A DNA stretch of 50,603 nucleotides from Myxococcales bacterium (GCA_013297655.1 JAAFHV010000032.1:1-50603), one strand, 5' to 3'. Shown: positions 18,977 to 28,062, numbered from the stretch's first letter. Numbers and translations are program-made. Notes: a model not told the origin generated them from the sequence alone.

Positions 18977-19854
18977 TGCGATCCCTCCGCGCGCTCTCCA
19001 CGTTCTCGTGCGCCGGCCTCGTGCTCTTCGGTAGCGCTCGCGCACGGGCGGCAGACGGAGCGCCGCCGAGCGACGATTCGACCCACTCGCCCCCGCCACA
19101 ATCGGCGTTCGACTCCCTCGTCGAGCCTTCGATGAAGCACAGTTGGAACGAAGGCTCCGCGCGCTGGTTCGCCGCGTCTACCTTCGACGTCGGATTTCTG
19201 TACATCCGTCCGCGACTGTCGCTCGGCTATGGCAAGCCGCACCAATCGTGGTTCGGCATCGACGCCAATCCCACCATCGCGGGCCCCGGCGCAGGCGCCT
19301 ACGCGGGACTCCGCCTCGCCATCCCGCACTTCGATATTCGAATAGGGCCCCGGTATTTCCAAGCGTTCCAGCACTCCTATCTCGAGCGCCGACCCAGCTA
19401 CAATCGTATCCAACTGGAGTCGACCAAGCTCGGATCCGCGACCACGCTCACCCTCGAGAGCGAGATCAACGCCGACATCCCCGCCGGCCCCGGTGACGTG
19501 CTGCTCCTCACGAGCGTGTCTTACGTCGCGAGCGTTCCGAAAGACCAGAACGTGTTCGAGGAGTCGCTTCGTGTCCTCGTCGAGCCTCCGTGGGTGGTTC
19601 GCGGGCGTTTTGGCTACGCCATAAGGCTCGGCAGCCACGAGCAAATCTCCGTCGGCTTCGTCGGCGACGTGCTCGCGATCCCGGAGCGTCGAGCGGTCGT
19701 CGTGCGGGTGGGCCCAATCGTGCGGTTCGCGCTGAGCCGATCGTTCGAGGTCAGGGGCTCCTTCGTGCCGCGGATCTACAGCCCGGACGACCTGGGTCTT
19801 TTGGACAGCGACTTCACCGAGCTCGGCCTGCGGTGGCGCTGGGCGACCGAGTAG
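18976..19854 (+). CDS. Probable outer-membrane beta-barrel protein of unknown function
   Basis: The product has 292 residues. A signal peptide ends near ARAADG. Alternating hydrophobic and polar strands follow (GAYAGLRLAIPHFDIRIGP, FEVRGSFVPRIYS, LGLRWRWA), as expected for an 8- to 12-strand barrel. It matches no named family that I can recognise. It starts one base into the stop of the PAP2 gene and is expressed with it. It ends 22 bp before the convergent lipoprotein gene. Confidence 0.7.
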   Translation: MRSLRALSTFSCAGLVLFGSARARAADGAPPSDDSTHSPPPQSAFDSLVEPSMKHSWNEGSARWFAASTFDVGFLYIRPRLSLGYGKPHQSWFGIDANPTIAGPGAGAYAGLRLAIPHFDIRIGPRYFQAFQHSYLERRPSYNRIQLESTKLGSATTLTLESEINADIPAGPGDVLLLTSVSYVASVPKDQNVFEESLRVLVEPPWVVRGRFGYAIRLGSHEQISVGFVGDVLAIPERRAVVVRVGPIVRFALSRSFEVRGSFVPRIYSPDDLGLLDSDFTELGLRWRWATE

Positions 19855-19876
19855 AAGCGCGAAGGCATACTCTGCG

Positions 19877-21595
19877 TCAGCGGCGAGCCGTGTCGGGGCG
19901 TTCGACGCCGACGAGGCGAAACCCCTTCCCCGGCCCCAGATCGACCACGTGGACCCGGAGCGGGTTCGGCGCGCTCGACGAGTACAGATCGACGAGGGCA
20001 TAACGCGAAGGATCGTCGAGCGGCACGTCGGCGGCGATGCGTTCGTGAGGAACCTCGGTGCATACGCGATAGGCACCTTCGCGACGGGGGCGAAGCTGAT
20101 ACTTGGCAGTCGCGTCTTTGCCGACGTAAAGGAGGGCCGCTTCGGCGCGTGGTTTGTCCGCGACCACCCCCGTCTTGCGTGCGAGGTCGGTGGCGCACAC
20201 CGTCTCGCGATCGACGGTCACGTCGGCGAGGGGCGACAGGCGCGTTAGATAGCGGCGCAAGAGGAGGTCGCGCCGCACCTCGAGCGTATACGTAAGGTAT
20301 GCGGTGCTCTCTTCGTCGTACTGCCCCGCCGAGACCGCCGCTGCCACGAGCGCGTCGTCGAAGCGTGCGAGGATACGCGCCATCCACGCGCCGTCGGCCT
20401 CCGTCATCCGTAGGAAAGAGGGGTTGCCGTAACCGCCTTTCCAGGCCTCGGCGTCGAAGTCGCGGGCAGAAAAATAATTGAAGATCCCGCCGTCGCGTTT
20501 GGCGCGTTCCCAAGGGCGCTCGGGAATGCCGAGGGTCACGAAATCGGCGGCGAGATAGGTGGCGTCGAAATAATAGGCGTGCCCGAGGCGGCGAGAGATG
20601 CCGTCTTGTGCCCAAACGCTCCCGAAGCTGTCGCCCATGTCCAAGATGTAGTGGACGACATGGCCCTTCGCGTTCGGGCTCTTGTCTTTCGGGTCGTCCT
20701 GGAGGAACACGTCCATCGTGTTCTGCTCGCGGGTGTCGAAGTGATTCAGCCACGCGGCGAGGAGACGCCCCCCACGGAGCTCGCGCCGGTCGTCATGAGG
20801 CACGACGTCGTTCGGATCGTCGCGCCGTGTCCCCTCGTAGCGATAAGGGCCAATCGGCTTTCCGGGCAGCCAGCGCGAGGCCACCATTCGGAGGAGCCCA
20901 TTTCGCCGAGAGGCGCCGGCGAGCACCTTCTCGAGCGTGGGTTTGTCGAACGGCCGCGCCACCCCCGAGTTGTCCGTCACCATGAGCCCCGGCTTCAGCG
21001 AGAGCACCGACGGCCGAAAGTAGACGACCGAGTCGCACGGGGCGTTGTAACCAACGGCGTGGTAAAGGCGCGCCGCGATGGCCGTCGCTCCGGTGGCGCG
21101 CTCGGGCTCGCCATCGGGGTCGACCTTGAGCATGAACTTTCCCACGTTCGGGATGTTCACGCGGAATCCGGGGTTCGCGCCGTTGGGTTTGCCCTGGTCG
21201 ATGATCCAAGAGCCGTCGGCGCCGTTCGGGTCGAGCACCTTGGTGCCGCAGGGGCCAGAGAGCAAATCGGCGACGCTGACTGGTGCTTTGCCGATTCGAT
21301 TCTGGAACCAGCTCGAGTCGGGCACTTCGTCGAGGGCGTTCACGTTCTTGGCGCGCCCGGCAGGGTCGACGGCGAAGAACCGCGCCACCGGGCGGAACAC
21401 CATTTGATCGGCGCCGTCCCACGCGAAGGGAGACTCGTACTCCTTCGGGGCTGGCGAGAACGCGGCGTCGTCGGCGTCTTTGGTCATCGGCGCCGCGACC
21501 GGGAAACGGCGAATACCGGAGCCGCAGCCGGAAGCGCCCACCGCGAGCAACGCGACAGTGCTCACGAGCGCGCAGCGAAAATATGCACCATGCAT
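19877..21595 (-). CDS. Lipoprotein with kinase-like (HipA/Fam20-type) motifs
   Basis: The product has 572 residues with lipobox ASGC (Cys24). Three segments look like a protein-kinase-like fold: GKFMLKVDP with Lys157 as the possible ATP lysine; NHFDTREQNTMD, giving a D-x4-N catalytic loop (Asp287, Asn292); and HYILDMGDSFG, a DFG-like metal site (Asp319). The segment ATAIAARLYHAVGYNAP before the loop resembles the helix that follows the lysine in HipA-like kinases. This is motif reading, so activity and target are inference. A GTG at 21643 is in frame and overlaps the upstream stop, but ATG 21595 gives a proper lipoprotein signal. No ribosome site is clear; an AT-rich palindrome covers the start. 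Confidence 0.7.
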   Translation of the reverse strand: MHGAYFRCALVSTVALLAVGASGCGSGIRRFPVAAPMTKDADDAAFSPAPKEYESPFAWDGADQMVFRPVARFFAVDPAGRAKNVNALDEVPDSSWFQNRIGKAPVSVADLLSGPCGTKVLDPNGADGSWIIDQGKPNGANPGFRVNIPNVGKFMLKVDPDGEPERATGATAIAARLYHAVGYNAPCDSVVYFRPSVLSLKPGLMVTDNSGVARPFDKPTLEKVLAGASRRNGLLRMVASRWLPGKPIGPYRYEGTRRDDPNDVVPHDDRRELRGGRLLAAWLNHFDTREQNTMDVFLQDDPKDKSPNAKGHVVHYILDMGDSFGSVWAQDGISRRLGHAYYFDATYLAADFVTLGIPERPWERAKRDGGIFNYFSARDFDAEAWKGGYGNPSFLRMTEADGAWMARILARFDDALVAAAVSAGQYDEESTAYLTYTLEVRRDLLLRRYLTRLSPLADVTVDRETVCATDLARKTGVVADKPRAEAALLYVGKDATAKYQLRPRREGAYRVCTEVPHERIAADVPLDDPSRYALVDLYSSSAPNPLRVHVVDLGPGKGFRLVGVERPDTARR

Positions 21596-21597
21596 AT
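21581..21597. promoter_or_regulatory. AT-rich palindrome over the lipoprotein start
   Basis: ATATGCA-CCA-TGCATAT forms a perfect 7-bp inverted repeat overlapping the ATG at 21595. It is flanked by AAA and ATTTTA, a striking AT-rich island in GC-rich DNA. It could block or control translation, act as an operator, or be chance. Confidence 0.3.
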
Positions 21598-21632
21598 ATT
21601 TTACGAGAACCGACGACCGCGCGGTGCTTCGT

Positions 21633-22988
21633 TCAGAATCCACGGTTCGTCCCGATCACGAGGCGGAACGAATCCACCCGCGCGCCTTGTTCGAAGGTTT
21701 CGGTGCCGAGGCCGGCGAGGAGCTGGAAAGCAGAGTCGGGGGAGCCCACCGTCTCGATGCCGATCGCGGTGGAGAAGCGGAGCTTTTCGGCGGAGAGGCC
21801 CTTGAGGTGCTCGTCGAACACGTTACCGACCGAGGCTTCCATCGCGCCGTCGAGGCCTATCCAAATGGGCCAGCGGTACCGCAACGTCGCCACCGCCGCG
21901 CTCCGCCCGAGCACGCGCCCGGGGAGGAACCCGCGCATCGGGCCATCACCGCCGACGGTGACGAGCTCGGTGAACGGGACCGGCTCCCGGCCGAGGGGAT
22001 CGACGAATTGAGTCATCACGTTCGCGGAGAGCACGCGCCCCTTGTCGTTCAAATCGAGAAAAGCGCCGACCCCGCCGCCGTAGCGCACCCAGCCGCCGAC
22101 CGCGCGACGCAAATCGCTGCCCTGCGCGGCGTCGAATTCCACTCGAAGGCCCGATTGATCGTCGGTCCCGGGTTTGCGTGTATCGAAGGCGGCGTGCACA
22201 CCGCTGTATTGCGCCGTGTATCCACGCTCGAAGCCGTCCGGGAGCGCGTACCTGCCATTCGCGACGGCGCGCAAGATGCCAGGGTCGTCGCCGAAGTTGC
22301 CATCGTAAAACCAGTTGCTCTTGAGCCCCGCCCACGTCTCGACTCGGCTCGTGCGCCAAAGTCGCATATCGAACGAGACACGGCCGTCGAGGGAGTCTTG
22401 CCCGTAGCGGCTGCGGTCGCCGTCCCGCGAGTCGGGGCCGATGCCGTTGAAGCGCAAGTCGGGGCGCTTGATGCCAGCGAAGCGGAAGGCGACCGAGCGC
22501 CCCTCCGCGAGGCGGATGCGATCCGTGATGACCCCCGCGAGCCAGCTCTCGCCCCAGGTGGTGGCGTGGAGGCGTATGTCGTTGCCTTTGGCGAACGCGT
22601 CGTTCCAAAAGACATAAACGCCGACGCTCGGGTTGAAGCCAAAATCGAGGAACCCGATCGGGGCGAACCCGGCGCTGTGGTCGGGCCCGAACGTGAACAA
22701 ATCGTAGAGGGCCTTGGGCAGGTTCGAGTGCTCGGCCCAGCCCACGAGCGCCCCGAGAGGACGCCGCACCACGTACTCGCTCCCGAGGTAAAGCGGTGAG
22801 ACGAGGATGCGTGGCACCCAAAGCGCCACGTCGCCCGGAGTGGTCTCTTCTTTGCGCCCGTCGTAGTTCGGAGCTTCGCGCTTCGGCGGAGGGCTCGGTG
22901 GCTTGGCGAACACCACAACGGGGGAAAATGCGCCCAAAAGTGCCCCGACGAGGCCGGCGATCGCGTGTCGCTTGAGGGCTTCTCTCAT
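21633..22988 (-). CDS. Omp85/BamA-like outer-membrane surface antigen
   Basis: The product has 451 residues: a signal peptide (ending VVVFAKP), a short periplasmic segment, then a beta-barrel like the D15 C-terminal half of Omp85 proteins (strands such as VETWAGLKSNWFYDG, ending in GTNRGF). The C-terminal Phe is the usual outer-membrane barrel insertion signal. The segment GGDGPMRGFLPGRVLGRSA matches the conserved G-x-x-x-x-RGF lid region of Omp85 proteins. No POTRA domains fit in the ~60 residues before the barrel. An open frame runs to 23666, but it is antisense-like upstream of 22988; ATG 22988 has a GGTGG site and a true signal peptide. It lies between trhA and the kinase-like lipoprotein. 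Confidence 0.78.
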   Translation of the reverse strand: MREALKRHAIAGLVGALLGAFSPVVVFAKPPSPPPKREAPNYDGRKEETTPGDVALWVPRILVSPLYLGSEYVVRRPLGALVGWAEHSNLPKALYDLFTFGPDHSAGFAPIGFLDFGFNPSVGVYVFWNDAFAKGNDIRLHATTWGESWLAGVITDRIRLAEGRSVAFRFAGIKRPDLRFNGIGPDSRDGDRSRYGQDSLDGRVSFDMRLWRTSRVETWAGLKSNWFYDGNFGDDPGILRAVANGRYALPDGFERGYTAQYSGVHAAFDTRKPGTDDQSGLRVEFDAAQGSDLRRAVGGWVRYGGGVGAFLDLNDKGRVLSANVMTQFVDPLGREPVPFTELVTVGGDGPMRGFLPGRVLGRSAAVATLRYRWPIWIGLDGAMEASVGNVFDEHLKGLSAEKLRFSTAIGIETVGSPDSAFQLLAGLGTETFEQGARVDSFRLVIGTNRGF

Positions 22989-23049
22989 CACCACCGGAGC
23001 CGCTCGAAGATACTCTGATTCGGAGAGCGCGCGAGGGCCAAAACGCGGC

Positions 23050-23709
23050 TCAGGAGACCGCGCGTGCGACGAGCACGGCGTGAACGTACAGACAGAACGT
23101 CGCGACGATGACGAGGGCGTGGAAGATCTCGTGATAACCGAAAGTCGCCGGCCACGGGTCGGGGCGCTTCCGTGCATAAACGAGCGCGCCCACACTGTAG
23201 AGAACGCCCGCGCCAATGATGAACACGACCGCCAAGGGTCCGATGATCGTGTGGCGCGTGACGACCGCCCCCGCCCCCGTCCAGCCGAGACCCACGCAGA
23301 GCGCGGCGGTGACCCATTTGGGCGCGTTCGGCCAGAGCAAGGATTTGACGCCCCCGATCGCCGCCCCAATCCACATGCCATAGAGGGCCGCGCGGCTGCC
23401 GGTCTCCGACGGGACGAGGGTGAGGAGCGGAGTGTATCCGCCCGCGATGAGCACGAAGATCGCGGCGTGGTCTGCGCGCCGCATGCGCATCCGCGGGCCG
23501 GGCGCCCAGTCGATGCGATGGTAGAGCGCGCTCGTGCCGAAGAGGAGGGCGACCGTGCCCCCGAACACCGCGGTCGCCAACTTGGCGAGCAGCGACGGCG
23601 CCCAAGCCACGAGCATCGCCGAGAGCACGAGCGACCCGGAGAACGCGTAGGCATGAGACACACCACGCAGGCGGGGCTTCTCCACGGTGGGCATCGCGAC
23701 GGCGCTCAT
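23050..23709 (-). CDS. trhA: TrhA / hemolysin III family membrane protein
   Basis: The product has 219 residues and about seven membrane segments of the hemolysin III (PAQR-related) family. The metal-site motifs are present: SALYHRIDW (~60-68), RADHAAIFVLIAGGYTP (~78-93) and GYHEIFH near the C-terminus. Family members are linked to membrane-lipid homeostasis in E. coli, and the haemolysin name is historical. A second ATG five codons in is a possible start. It is first of three genes on this strand. Confidence 0.9.
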   Translation of the reverse strand: MSAVAMPTVEKPRLRGVSHAYAFSGSLVLSAMLVAWAPSLLAKLATAVFGGTVALLFGTSALYHRIDWAPGPRMRMRRADHAAIFVLIAGGYTPLLTLVPSETGSRAALYGMWIGAAIGGVKSLLWPNAPKWVTAALCVGLGWTGAGAVVTRHTIIGPLAVVFIIGAGVLYSVGALVYARKRPDPWPATFGYHEIFHALVIVATFCLYVHAVLVARAVS

Positions 23710-24015
23710 GGCCTTCCCTTACCCTGTTTCGTGCGCGGAGGGACTCCCGATCGAGGAGCATTGACCCGATTTCGAGCCTCCATTTCGTGACGGCCGTTTC
23801 AACTTTCGCGATCGGCGGCGGCGACGCCATCGAGCGCCGCCTCCCTTCGCCACGCGCGCTGGAGCGTTCTGTGGGAGGAGAAAATCGCGCGCCGCGAGCG
23901 CACGTGATTGACGCGGCCTCGCTCGATGGGTGACGGTGGGAGAAATGCCCAAGAACATGCACGTGAGCCGCGGGCGAGCGGCCTGCCTGTGGGGACCTAC
24001 GGACGGGAGAGAGCC
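23710..24015. other. Divergent intergenic region, 306 bp
   Basis: This separates trhA (minus) from the ATP-grasp gene (plus). It contains one GC-rich inverted repeat (GGCGGCG 23814-23820, CGCCGCC 23835-23841). Candidate -35 boxes occur, but none has a convincing -10 at the right spacing. I see no RNA gene. Confidence 0.55.
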
Positions 24016-25230
24016 ATGAAAAACGTGGTCTTCGTCGCCCCTTTCCCCGCCGAAACGACGATGCGATTCGTGCGCGCGATGCGCAAGCTCCGCGACGTGC
24101 GCCTCCTCGGCGTGGTCCACACACCGCCCGAGGGCGCCGACGCGAGGCTCTTCGACGACATGGTTCGCGTGAGCGATCCGCTCTCGCGCAAAGACATCGT
24201 CGACGCGACGAGCCTCCTCGCGACCCGCCACGGCCCGCCCGATCGGATCGTGGGCATTCTGGAGGCGCTCATGGTGCAGCTCGCGGAGGCGCGCGCGCAC
24301 TTCAAGGTCCCCGGCGCATCGCCGCGCACGGCGGAGCTCTTCCGCGAAAAGGCGCGCATGAAGGACGCCCTCCGCGAGGCCGGGCTCCCCGTCGCGCAGC
24401 ACGCCCTCCTCACCTCCGAAGGCGACGCGCGTGCCTTCGCGGCGCGAGTCGGTTTCCCGATGGTGCTGAAGCCGCCGGCGGGCATGGGCGCCAAAGCCAC
24501 GTTCCGCGTCGCTTCGGCAGAAGAGCTATCGCGCGCGCTCGTCGGGATGCGGGTGTCGGCGGAGAGCCCCGTGCTGGCGGAGGAGTTCCTCCGTGGGCGC
24601 GAGTTCAGCTTCGAGACCATCACCCTCGCAGGAAAGCCCAAGGTCTGGTCGATATCCCATTATCTCCCGAGCTGCCTCGAGGTCCTCGAAAACCCTTGGA
24701 TCCAGTGGACGTGCCTTTTGCCGCGCCACATCGAAGGGCCAGAGTACGAGGAGGTGCGCAAGATGGGATTCGCCGCGATCGAGGCGCTCGGGCTCGACAA
24801 CGGAATGACGCACATGGAGTGGTTCCAAAGGCCCGACGGTTCGCTCGCGATAGGCGAGATCGCGCAGCGGCCGCCGGGGGCGAACATCTCGCTCATGACC
24901 GGCCTCGCCCACGACGTAGACCCCTATCTCGGCTGGGCACGCGCGGTGGTCGATGGAGAGCTCGACGCCCCGTGGGAGCGCAAATACGCGGTCGGGTGCG
25001 CATACCTCCGCGGCATGGGCCACGGCCGGGTGGTGGGCGTGAGCGGCGTGCAAAAGACCCGCGACGCGATAGGCAAGTACATCGTCGAGGCCAAGCTCCC
25101 CACCATCGGCGCGATAAAGGCCGACGGCTACGAGGGCGACGGCTACGTCGTCGTCCGTGATCCGAGCACCGACGTCGTGAAGAGGGTATTGAAGACCATC
25201 GTCGAGACGGTCCGCGTGCACTACGCCTGA
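24016..25230 (+). CDS. ATP-grasp amide ligase, paralogue of the ligase at 34253
   Basis: The product has 404 residues in the order pre-ATP-grasp domain, ATP-grasp, C-terminal cap. Visible ATP and metal residues are Lys152 (MVLKPPAGMGAK), Glu189-190 (AEEF), Glu268 (HMEWF) and Glu281/Arg285 (GEIAQRPPG). Such enzymes activate a carboxylate as an acyl phosphate and join it to an amine (carnosine-synthase or BacD-like amino-acid ligases). The start MKNVVFVAPFPAETTMRFVR and the THMEWF region align with the ligase that opens the cluster at 34253. The substrate is unknown. The ATG has a GGGAGAGAG site. It stands alone, 87 bp before the DUF427 gene. Confidence 0.85.
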   Translation: MKNVVFVAPFPAETTMRFVRAMRKLRDVRLLGVVHTPPEGADARLFDDMVRVSDPLSRKDIVDATSLLATRHGPPDRIVGILEALMVQLAEARAHFKVPGASPRTAELFREKARMKDALREAGLPVAQHALLTSEGDARAFAARVGFPMVLKPPAGMGAKATFRVASAEELSRALVGMRVSAESPVLAEEFLRGREFSFETITLAGKPKVWSISHYLPSCLEVLENPWIQWTCLLPRHIEGPEYEEVRKMGFAAIEALGLDNGMTHMEWFQRPDGSLAIGEIAQRPPGANISLMTGLAHDVDPYLGWARAVVDGELDAPWERKYAVGCAYLRGMGHGRVVGVSGVQKTRDAIGKYIVEAKLPTIGAIKADGYEGDGYVVVRDPSTDVVKRVLKTIVETVRVHYA

Positions 25231-25316
25231 GCTCGCCCCGCTCGTGATCCGCGTCTAGCTAATCTAGCTCGCCGTGCGGACGTGCTCGAAGCGCGCCGCG
25301 GTGTACACTTCGGCCG

Positions 25317-25787
25317 ATGAAAGAGTCGGTCTGGAAGTACCCGCGGCCGCCGCGCCTCGAGCACACGACGCGCCACGTACGCGTCGTTCACCTTGGCGTC
25401 GTCGTCGCCGAGAGCCGTCGCCCCGCGCGCGTGCTCGAGACGAGCCATCCACCCGTTTTTTACCTGCCTCCAGAGGACACGCGCGGCGAGCACCTCGCCC
25501 TCGCGCGCGCCAGCAGAACGAGCTTCTGCGAATGGAAGGGCGACGCGAGCTACTACGACGTTCGCGTGGGCGACGCGACGGTGCACGACGCCGCGTGGGC
25601 CTATCTCCACCCGACCGCGCCCTTCGCCGCGATCGCGGGTTGGTTGGCGTTTTATCCGGCGCGCGTGGACGAATGCACCGTCGACGGCGAGCGCGTGCGA
25701 GCACAAGCAGGGGGCTTCTACGGCGGGTGGATCACGGACGAGATCGAAGGTCCGTTCAAGGGAGAGCCCGGCACGCGCGGCTGGTGA
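25317..25787 (+). CDS. DUF427 family protein
   Basis: The product has 156 residues, a single DUF427 (beta-barrel) domain: ESVWKYPRPPR at the start, then FYLPPEDTR, SFCEWKGDASYYDV, VHDAAWAYLHPT, and a C-terminal VDGERVRAQAGGFYGGWITD. The family is soluble and its biochemical role is not established. It lies between the ATP-grasp and cyclase genes without overlap. Confidence 0.85.
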   Translation: MKESVWKYPRPPRLEHTTRHVRVVHLGVVVAESRRPARVLETSHPPVFYLPPEDTRGEHLALARASRTSFCEWKGDASYYDVRVGDATVHDAAWAYLHPTAPFAAIAGWLAFYPARVDECTVDGERVRAQAGGFYGGWITDEIEGPFKGEPGTRGW

Positions 25788-25910
25788 CGCCGAGCCTCGC
25801 GCGCTCGAGCGGCTCTGCTCGGCTCGCCGGGTAGGCACCGAAGGGCCTTGGCGTGGCTCCTCGTCGATCCTTGCGGATCGCGCGAAGGGGTGTTTTTGTC
25901 GAACAACATT

Positions 25911-27236
25911 ATGCCGTCCGCGAGCCGAGTCGCCACCCTTTGCATCGACGAGGACGAGCGCATCGTCTCGATCGACGCTGGCGCGGAGGAGCTGTTCGGG
26001 GCGACCACGGCGAGCTTGGCCGGACACCCGCTGACGGAGCTCGTCGATTATCCGCCCGACGAAGGCGATCCCGAGCGCGCTTGCAATGGGCGTCACGTGA
26101 ACGGGTCCGCCTTGGCCCTCACCGTCACGCGCACGCGCCACACCATCGCGGAAGCGACGGTACGCCTCGTGATCGTGCGCAACGCGGCGGCGGCGGCGAG
26201 CCTCGGGCAGAGCGAAGAGCTCCATTTCCTGCAAACGCTGATCGACGCGATCCCGACGCCGATGTTCTACAAAAATACGGAGGGGATCTACCTCGGCTGC
26301 AACCGCGCGTTCGAGGTCTATCGAGGGCTCGTCCGCGAGGACCTGGTCGGAAAGTCGGTGTTCGCGATCGCCCCGCCCGACCTCGCGCAAGCCTATTTCG
26401 AGGCCGACGCGAAGCTCTTGGCGCTCGGGCCCGGCCACGTGCAATCTTATGAAACTGGCGTCATGTATGCCGACAAGACCCAGCACGACGTCATCTTCTA
26501 CAAAGCCAATTTCACGAACCGCGACGGCGAGCTCGCCGGGCTCGTGGGCACCCTCCTCGACATCACCGATCGAAAGAGCGCGGAGCGTCTGCTCGCTTCG
26601 GCGAAAGAAGACTCGGAGCGCCTGCTTCGGAGCGTTCTCCCCGAGTCGATCGCCGATCGCTTGAAGCGCTCTCCCGGGATCATCGCCGACAGCTTCGCCG
26701 AGGCGACCGTGCTCTTCGCGGACGTCGTGGGCTTCACGCACCTCGCCGCGCGCATGGCGGCGGCCGACCTGGTGAGCGTGCTAAACCGTGTATTTTCCAG
26801 GTTCGACGCGATCGCGGCCGCGCACGGCGCCGAGAAGATCAAGACCATCGGCGACGCCTACATGGTGGTGGCGGGGGTGCCCACCGCGCGCCCCGATCAC
26901 GTCGAGGTGGTGGCCGACGTCGCGATCGCGATGCGCGACGCCATCCGCGAGGTGAGCGCCGACGCGGGGGTCTCGATGGAGCTCCGCCTCGGGATGCACA
27001 CGGGCCCGGTCGTGGCCGGCGTGATCGGCACTCACAAGTTCCTCTACGACCTCTGGGGCGACACCGTGAACACGGCGAGCCGAATGGAGTCGCACGGCGT
27101 GGTCGGCGCCATTCAGGTCACGGAAGCGGTAAAAGACCGCCTCGCCGCCCACTACCGCTTCGAGGATCGTGGGGTATCGGCGATCAAGGGCAAAGGGGAC
27201 ATGCGCACGTTCCTCCTCGCCGGACGAAACGCGTAG
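25911..27236 (+). CDS. PAS-domain class III adenylate cyclase
   Basis: The product has 441 residues: a degenerate PAS-like N-terminus, a PAS domain (~102-222, LIDAIPTPMFYKNTEGIYLG and GTLLDITDRK), a short coiled coil, and a class III cyclase domain (~262-440). Metal Asp271 (LFADVVGFT) and Asp315 (IGDAYM) are present, with purine-selecting Lys311 and Asp380 (LYDLWGD), the pair typical of ATP not GTP, plus Asn387 and Arg391. It should make cAMP in the cytoplasm in response to a PAS signal. The start is uncertain: TTG 25896 and GTG 25890 lie behind a GAAGGGG site, while ATG 25911 has none. Confidence 0.88.
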   Translation: MPSASRVATLCIDEDERIVSIDAGAEELFGATTASLAGHPLTELVDYPPDEGDPERACNGRHVNGSALALTVTRTRHTIAEATVRLVIVRNAAAAASLGQSEELHFLQTLIDAIPTPMFYKNTEGIYLGCNRAFEVYRGLVREDLVGKSVFAIAPPDLAQAYFEADAKLLALGPGHVQSYETGVMYADKTQHDVIFYKANFTNRDGELAGLVGTLLDITDRKSAERLLASAKEDSERLLRSVLPESIADRLKRSPGIIADSFAEATVLFADVVGFTHLAARMAAADLVSVLNRVFSRFDAIAAAHGAEKIKTIGDAYMVVAGVPTARPDHVEVVADVAIAMRDAIREVSADAGVSMELRLGMHTGPVVAGVIGTHKFLYDLWGDTVNTASRMESHGVVGAIQVTEAVKDRLAAHYRFEDRGVSAIKGKGDMRTFLLAGRNA

Positions 27237-27300
27237 CTACCGCGTCGAACCCAACGGCCGGAGCGCCGGGCACGGTCGTCTGCACCACGGGCGCGATCCG

Positions 27301-27323
27301 CGATCCGAGGAGCCCTCGGATCG
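27301..27323. terminator. Bidirectional hairpin between convergent genes
   Basis: CGATCCGAGG (27301-27310) and CCTCGGATCG (27314-27323) form a perfect 10-bp stem with a 3-nt loop between the cyclase stop and the convergent lipoprotein stop. It lacks a T-run but is the only strong structure in the 124-bp gap. Confidence 0.55.
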
Positions 27324-27360
27324 ACGGATTCTAGTCGCTACCCGCGCGGCCCGTCGGCGA

Positions 27361-28062
27361 CTACTGCTTTTTCCACACGTCTTGGCCATTCGCGTAGGTG
27401 AACGTCACGTCGTTGCCGATGACCTCGATCGTACCCGTGCGCGACTGCCCCTTTCGCGTGGCGTCGCACATCTCCTCGGCGCGAAGGGCGCCCGTCGCGG
27501 GGCTGTACGTGAGCCAGATCGTCCCCGTGTACGGGGCGGTGGTGTCGCCCGCCGCCGCCGCGCGATAAACCGAGTAGCGCATGTAAGTCTCGCCATTTTC
27601 GGTAAACACCTCCGCGGTGCCGAACACGAACACTGCGGTGCAGTAATTTTGGCCTTGGGCGCCCTGGAGCACGTAGGCGCCGTTCTGCAGGTTACCTCCC
27701 GGCACCACCGTGCCGGCCGCCGCGCGGCACCGCGTGTAAAACCCGCCCGTGGTTCCAGGCATCCGGCACGTGGGAGGCGGCTTCGCAGAGTCGGCAGCAT
27801 CGAGCAACTGCGCGTCGGTCACCGCCGAATCGCCAGCGTCCGGCGACGTCGCGCCGTCGGGGTTGCTCGCTGCATCGGGACCGGGACGAACGGACGTGTC
27901 CGGGAGGGTGGCGCCATCGGCAGGCACGGTCGTCGTCGTCGAGGGGGTCGGCGAAGCGGCGTCTGCCTCCGCGCCCGAGGGGTCGTCTCCGACGCACGCG
28001 ACGATCGCCATCGCGGGCAGGGCCATCACCAACGAGATAGACAACAAAGAGCGAGCTTTCAC
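27361..28062 (-). CDS. Lipoprotein with Asp/Ala-rich linker
   Basis: The product has 233 residues: a signal peptide with lipobox IVAC (Cys23), a linker (~25-95) rich in Asp, Ala, Ser, Thr and Pro, then a folded domain with four Cys and a beta-rich pattern (NGAYVLQGAQGQNYCTAVFVF and TIEVIGNDVTFTYANG). I do not recognise the domain. The GTG at 28062 has a GAGG site seven bases upstream; the frame extends further only as antisense-like sequence. Confidence 0.75.
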   Translation of the reverse strand: MKARSLLSISLVMALPAMAIVACVGDDPSGAEADAASPTPSTTTTVPADGATLPDTSVRPGPDAASNPDGATSPDAGDSAVTDAQLLDAADSAKPPPTCRMPGTTGGFYTRCRAAAGTVVPGGNLQNGAYVLQGAQGQNYCTAVFVFGTAEVFTENGETYMRYSVYRAAAAGDTTAPYTGTIWLTYSPATGALRAEEMCDATRKGQSRTGTIEVIGNDVTFTYANGQDVWKKQ

